Source: Methanococcus voltae
Lineage (GTDB): Archaea > AGJL01 > Methanococci > Methanococcales > Methanococcaceae
Reading direction: 5' to 3'
Length of the DNA stretch: 64,000 nucleotides
Assembly: GCF_017875395.1 (NCBI RefSeq)
Contig: NZ_JAGGMO010000001.1
Span: 1-64,000, forward strand
Translations under genes and position numbers: made by a program
Shown: in pieces, positions 60,901 to 64,000 of the stretch
How the letters are laid out: each line of letters opens with the position of its first letter
Numbering within the stretch: position 1 is the first letter of the stretch
Notes under the pieces: model-generated
What the model saw: the letters and a program-made list of their open reading frames with translations, nothing else
Database searches by the model: none
Told to the model about the DNA's origin: nothing

Positions 60901-61054
60901 TAAAATAGGTTTAATTCTCGATGAAGTAATAGGAAGAGATGAAATTGTTGTAAAACCACTTACTGGTATATTAAAGAATATCAACGGTCTCGCAGGTGCT
61001 ACAATACTTGGAGACGGTAAAGTTGCATTAATATTGGATTTAAATAACTTATAA
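57995..61054 (+). CDS. cheA: Chemotaxis histidine kinase CheA, long form
   Basis: The 1019-residue product has an HPt domain (1-105) with the phosphorylated His47 in RSAHTLKGSA. A long acidic Asn-rich linker follows, with an HPt-like helical stretch (about 245-325) that lacks a clear phospho-His motif. Two P2-like CheY-binding domains lie at about 405-480 and 520-598, both with CxLKSVR. The dimer domain (about 645-705), the ATPase (HLIRNSLDHGIE near 754, DDGKGIN near 798, GRGVGMDVV near 851), and a CheW-like domain end the chain. It is longer than typical CheA (650-900). GGAG at the end of cheB serves as its ribosome binding site. Confidence 0.97.
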   Translation: MDEMEQYRELFMTEAEEHLQSLNQNLVDLENCPENTDIINLIFRSAHTLKGSARTLGFEHISQLTHHMEDILDNIRDGKIPVNHEIMDLLFKCLDALETMVGEIADGENETTVDYESIIDIIKNLKNKHLGGNIGNSAPPAPESVPSAEVSANVNSADAVANTVSCATNGNSGSTSNKQSYSLKNEKTVVKIEIKKDIDCNCEENEVSEVDINNEIDSEINGEIDIDNDVNSKIDENNSNNNKLNVPENIDEILAQMHQSSNTLCAISGALELPELQTSTKKISRFTKSVLDKKIDMDKDVLQMINKSLSIMNSIAKSIENKEEVQKYGNDDAINNLDNFVAQKVELKNSNSETDNNTDNNIDDEINGEDKINNFEEIEVEFDHTIFDYLKNLNKLAEEINNNSNIWHIKSEIEEDCMLKSVRFTMLLNSLNNDSKGKIIQSIPTIDDLKNVSYDNLDVLYAYSGSEEELESILNSACEMNYSKAVKVDIEINTDEVGNITELTDSLDCNSEDKEISCDYKIRFSIDQECALKSVRAYMVLKDLSEIGAIVDSCPSFERIKAGDSVINQVEVYFNSRADIDTVEDIIVKTPEIKNIDVATNKKDTQSTSANSSEDSDSDDPKSAEKSERKEGQSKKSESKKSQTVRVNIEKLDKLMNLVGEVVINRANFTQIATKYDLKELHNAVGRLNMLSTELQEEVMSMRMIPVAFVFNRFPRTVRDTARALNKEIDFIIEGSEIELDRTVLDELAEPLTHLIRNSLDHGIEHSDVRKQQGKPEKGLLKLIATRERDRVNIVIKDDGKGINPDAIRNNVVKKGLMSRDEVDKLTDNEAINLIFLPGFSTAEKVSDVSGRGVGMDVVRTKIESLGGSVSVHSEVGKGSEIVLHLPLTMAIIQTLLVKLKDQIYALPLTSVLDVVSVNKEEINNLEGQEAIIYRDHILPVTWLCDALHQYNDCSSKEIYVVVVEKNKGKIGLILDEVIGRDEIVVKPLTGILKNINGLAGATILGDGKVALILDLNNL

Positions 61055-61363
<309 letters not shown>

Positions 61364-61828
61364 ATGGTTTTAAAAGTTAAAATGGGCGGTTATGAAGTTT
61401 CTAAAGGGTTAGAGACCATGGAAACCCTTTTGGGTTCTTGTGTTGCAATAATACTATACGATAGGGGTAAAAAAATAGGGGGCATGGCACATGTAATGTT
61501 GCCTAAATCAAACTCAATGGCGCATAGGAACCCTGGTAAATATGCAGATACTGCGGTTCCTGCACTATTAAATGATATGACAAGACTTGGGGCTAGAAAG
61601 GATAAAATAGTTGCTAAATTGGCGGGTGGTGCGGCTATGTTCGACTGTAATTCTCAAACCATGGACATTGGGAAGAGAAATATAGATTCTTGTAAATTAG
61701 CACTGAAAAAAGTGGGAATACGAACATTTGCCGAAGATGTGGGTGGGACCAATGGCAGAACTGTTTATTTTAACTTAAGAGATGGGGAAGTTAAAATAAG
61801 AAATAAAAGTGATGTACGAACACTGTAA
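61364..61828 (+). CDS. cheD: Chemoreceptor glutamine deamidase CheD
   Basis: The 154-residue product has the catalytic set T21, C26 and H43 within [15 protein letters not shown] and [24 protein letters not shown] and [14 protein letters not shown] complete the family pattern. It deamidates receptor glutamines and can interact with CheC. GGTGCGATATC precedes the ATG. CheC is not seen in the window. Confidence 0.95.
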   Translation: MVLKVKMGGYEVSKGLETMETLLGSCVAIILYDRGKKIGGMAHVMLPKSNSMAHRNPGKYADTAVPALLNDMTRLGARKDKIVAKLAGGAAMFDCNSQTMDIGKRNIDSCKLALKKVGIRTFAEDVGGTNGRTVYFNLRDGEVKIRNKSDVRTL

Positions 61829-61987
61829 TATCACAAATACCTAATATTCTAAATAACTTAAAAAAATCAATAATTATCAAAATTATATTAAATAATTTAA
61901 ATTTGAGATATTTAAAATATTAAAAAAAAGTTATCCAATAAATATAATTTAAATTTGGCGTATTTTAAATGTGAAAGGTGTGTTTTT

Positions 61988-63379
61988 ATGAATAAAATAA
62001 TGTTAAATATGTTAATAAATTCTGTTGTGGTAGCAATTTTGTTCTTCATAGTTAGCTATATTACAAATCCTGCAACCTTTGGAAGTAACATATTATATTT
62101 AGGCACAGGATTAGTTTTAGCATTAGCTATCGGGTTTATTATGGGTAAAGTATCCTTAAAAAGCTCAGCTGATGAAGAAGAACTATTAGCCGTGATATCT
62201 GAAAGCTTTGGAAAAGAATTGAGTTTTAAAACGCCTGAAGAAAAAGAAAAATTGACTAAATTATTACAAAAAACAAGTAAAGATTTAAAGATATATGATG
62301 ACTTTAGAAAGGGTATTAAAAGCTTATTTGATAATATTGGTCAAGTTACTGAAGCTTTAGGAAGAGGGGATTTTTCTATTAGGGCTGACGAAAGTGGAAA
62401 AAATAACAAATTCCAAAAGAATTTAAATATGGCAATTTGTAAAGTTTCAGAATTAATTAGCAAATTAAAAGAAAATATTGAAACTTTAGAAGATAATGCT
62501 CGTTCAATCGCAGAAGACATCGGAAAGGCAAAATTATCCTCAGAACAGATTACAGATGCTGCTTCACAAGTTGCAATGGCTGCTGCAGATCAATCAACCA
62601 AATTACAAGAAGTTACAGAATTAGTTGAAAGAGCTAATGATGTGGCAAAAGGTGTATACCATACTGCAGAAGACGGTCACCAATCAGCTATGGAAGTTGA
62701 AGAAAATTCAGAAGTTGGTGTAGATAAAATAGAAAACGCCGTTGAAACAATGCAACAAATCACAAATGTGATTGATGAGCTAGGTAAATCTATTGAAGAA
62801 CTTGGTGAAGAAAGCAAAAAAATCAACGAAGTTACCGTTTTAATCAAAGATATTGCAGAACAAACCGGTCTTTTAGCATTAAACGCAAGTATTGAAGCAG
62901 CTCGTGCGGGAGAAGCAGGAAAAGGTTTCGCAGTTGTAGCAAGTGAAATTAAAGGCTTAGCTGAGGAAATCAAAAAATCTGTTGAAGATATTAACAATAC
63001 AATTGTAGGCATCAACAAAAAAGTTCAATCAACCATTGAATTAAGCTCTGCAGGTAAAGCACAAGTTGATAATGGAGTTATTGCTATTGACGATGTTAAC
63101 GGTGCTTTTATGAAAATTAAAGAAAGTATCGATAAAACGGTTACTCAAATAAACGATATAAAAGGCGGTGCTAAAATTGCTGTTGATAATACCGCTGAAG
63201 CACTTAAAAACGTTCAAGACATCGCATCAATATCTGAAGAATTTGCAGCTACTGCTGAAGAGGTTACTGCCTCTGCAGAACAGTTGGACGCATTTGTTCA
63301 GAATTTAGATGAATCAAGCGAAGAAATAACCGAATTTATCGAAGGAGTTCATGAAGATATAACTGTTTTCAAAGTTTAA
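61988..63379 (+). CDS. Methyl-accepting chemotaxis protein, without extracellular sensor
   Basis: The 463-residue product begins with two close hydrophobic helices (about 8-24 and 34-51) with only about ten residues between, so no outside ligand domain exists. A HAMP-like region (about 90-160) and a long coiled coil follow. The conserved hairpin tip [28 protein letters not shown] (read in parts) is near 293-320. The signal must come from inside the cell or through the membrane. The ATG at 61988 follows AAGGTG; an earlier in-frame start lacks one. It closes the visible chemotaxis cluster. Confidence 0.93.
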   Translation: MNKIMLNMLINSVVVAILFFIVSYITNPATFGSNILYLGTGLVLALAIGFIMGKVSLKSSADEEELLAVISESFGKELSFKTPEEKEKLTKLLQKTSKDLKIYDDFRKGIKSLFDNIGQVTEALGRGDFSIRADESGKNNKFQKNLNMAICKVSELISKLKENIETLEDNARSIAEDIGKAKLSSEQITDAASQVAMAAADQSTKLQEVTELVERANDVAKGVYHTAEDGHQSAMEVEENSEVGVDKIENAVETMQQITNVIDELGKSIEELGEESKKINEVTVLIKDIAEQTGLLALNASIEAARAGEAGKGFAVVASEIKGLAEEIKKSVEDINNTIVGINKKVQSTIELSSAGKAQVDNGVIAIDDVNGAFMKIKESIDKTVTQINDIKGGAKIAVDNTAEALKNVQDIASISEEFAATAEEVTASAEQLDAFVQNLDESSEEITEFIEGVHEDITVFKV

Positions 63380-63470
63380 ATTTAAAGCTTAATTTAAAGC
63401 TTAAATTTAAGAATTAGTAGGGGATTAAAAAATTCCAATATTAATTCTTTATTTTAATAAATAATATTAA
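63380..63470. terminator. Convergent terminator region
   Basis: Between the receptor gene and the minus-strand UPF0254 gene there are TTTAAAGCTTAA repeats (63380-63410) and T-rich runs (63440-63460) that may end both transcripts. Confidence 0.35.
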
Positions 63471-63974
63471 TTAACAATTATATTCTTCTTTTAATATTTT
63501 CAAAATTTTTTTAATAGTTTTTTTAATAGCATTTTTTTGACGTTCTGATACATTTTGCTTATTTAATAAATTTGCCTCAATGTCAGATGTGAATTTATGA
63601 ATTTTATGGTCTGTAACAATACAGATTGCTCCTTTTCCAATACCTGCAGTCGTACCTATTGCAATATTACATTTTGTAATCTTTTTTAAGCCTTTTGCCA
63701 TTAATTCAGCTACTAATTCATCATTAGATTGAGTATACGCCTTAGAATAATTATATTCGTAATCAGATTTTGGAAGAGATATATTTAAAAAAGTTTCAGC
63801 ACATTCCTTTGAAGGAATAAACATTGCCGTTAAAACTTTTGAATTGTGTAATGTATTGTATTCTGGATTTTCTTGTAAAAAACAGTCCATTTCAGGGTAG
63901 TTACTTGCTATCTTATGGATATTTACCCCTATTCTACCCAATGTAAAACATTCAGCTGTCGCTATTGTAATCAA
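63471..63974 (-). CDS. UPF0254 family protein
   Basis: The 167-residue product matches the archaeal UPF0254 (MJ1251-like) family: ITIATAECFTLGRIGVNIHK start, TKCNIAIGTTAGIGKGAICIV middle, and a basic coiled tail. The function is unknown. The start chosen is TTG at 63974, where the family sequence begins. The frame stays open to the right edge (S-S-E-K before it) and no clear ribosome binding site is seen, so the true start may lie outside the window. Confidence 0.8.
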   Translation of the reverse strand: MITIATAECFTLGRIGVNIHKIASNYPEMDCFLQENPEYNTLHNSKVLTAMFIPSKECAETFLNISLPKSDYEYNYSKAYTQSNDELVAELMAKGLKKITKCNIAIGTTAGIGKGAICIVTDHKIHKFTSDIEANLLNKQNVSERQKNAIKKTIKKILKILKEEYNC

Positions 63975-64000
63975 TTTTTCAGATGATTCTTCATTATTGG

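Overview
The window comes from an AT-rich, motile, methane-producing archaeon of the Methanococcus type; a Methanococcus voltae-like species is my inference, not proven here. The archaeal markers are release factor aRF1, ribosomal proteins S3ae and S2, SRP19, RNase P component Rpp21, TrmY, a Hef helicase-nuclease and an archaeal ValRS. The methanogen markers are the methyl-coenzyme M reductase activator ATPase AtwA and the F420-hydrogenase maturation protease FrhD. Ribosome binding sites are mostly GGTG or GGTGA, and TTG or GTG starts are common. I saw no tRNA, rRNA, CRISPR array, insertion sequence or prophage.

Layout. At 1-4968 (minus strand) a very large secreted protein with cohesin-like modules, cut by the left edge, lies directly downstream of a secreted solute-binding protein that carries a dockerin module. 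From 5287 to 13638 (minus) come a sulfolactate/malate-type dehydrogenase, the two halves of a split carbamoyl-phosphate synthase large subunit, a lipid-linked-sugar flippase-type membrane protein, and two TPR proteins. From 13962 to 17310 there is a metallo-beta-lactamase-fold enzyme (plus), then S3ae, a zinc-finger protein and S2 (minus). From 18059 to 24469 come a coiled-coil protein, aRF1, CorA and SRP19 (plus), a winged-helix regulator (minus), a 1.18-kb interval rich in palindromes with a candidate 27-codon gene, and a second winged-helix protein. From 24642 to 41310 most genes are on the minus strand: AtwA, a DUF134 protein, an MJ1244-like protein, aspartate dehydrogenase, a PRC-barrel protein, a CBS protein with a ribosome-hibernation-like tail, ValRS, a sugar aminotransferase, succinyl-CoA ligase beta and a RecJ-like phosphoesterase. 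FrhD and an aconitase-X small subunit (plus) and a small membrane protein (minus) follow. From 41457 to 55888 there are housekeeping genes: AroC, Hef, AroD, DapF, AsnB, Rpp21, S-adenosylhomocysteinase family, PyrK, DapB and TrmY. From 56130 to 63379 a chemotaxis cluster runs cheW-cheB-cheA-cheD-mcp. A convergent UPF0254 gene closes the window.

Most genes are single transcription units separated by AT-rich spacers. Clear functional groupings are the chemotaxis cluster, split carB, the cohesin/dockerin pair and the S3ae/zinc-finger/S2 group. The most noteworthy items are the neighbouring cohesin-like and dockerin proteins in a non-cellulolytic methanogen, the structured 23.0-24.2 kb interval with its possible microprotein gene, the CBS plus S30AE-like fusion, and a 1019-residue CheA with duplicated P2-like domains.
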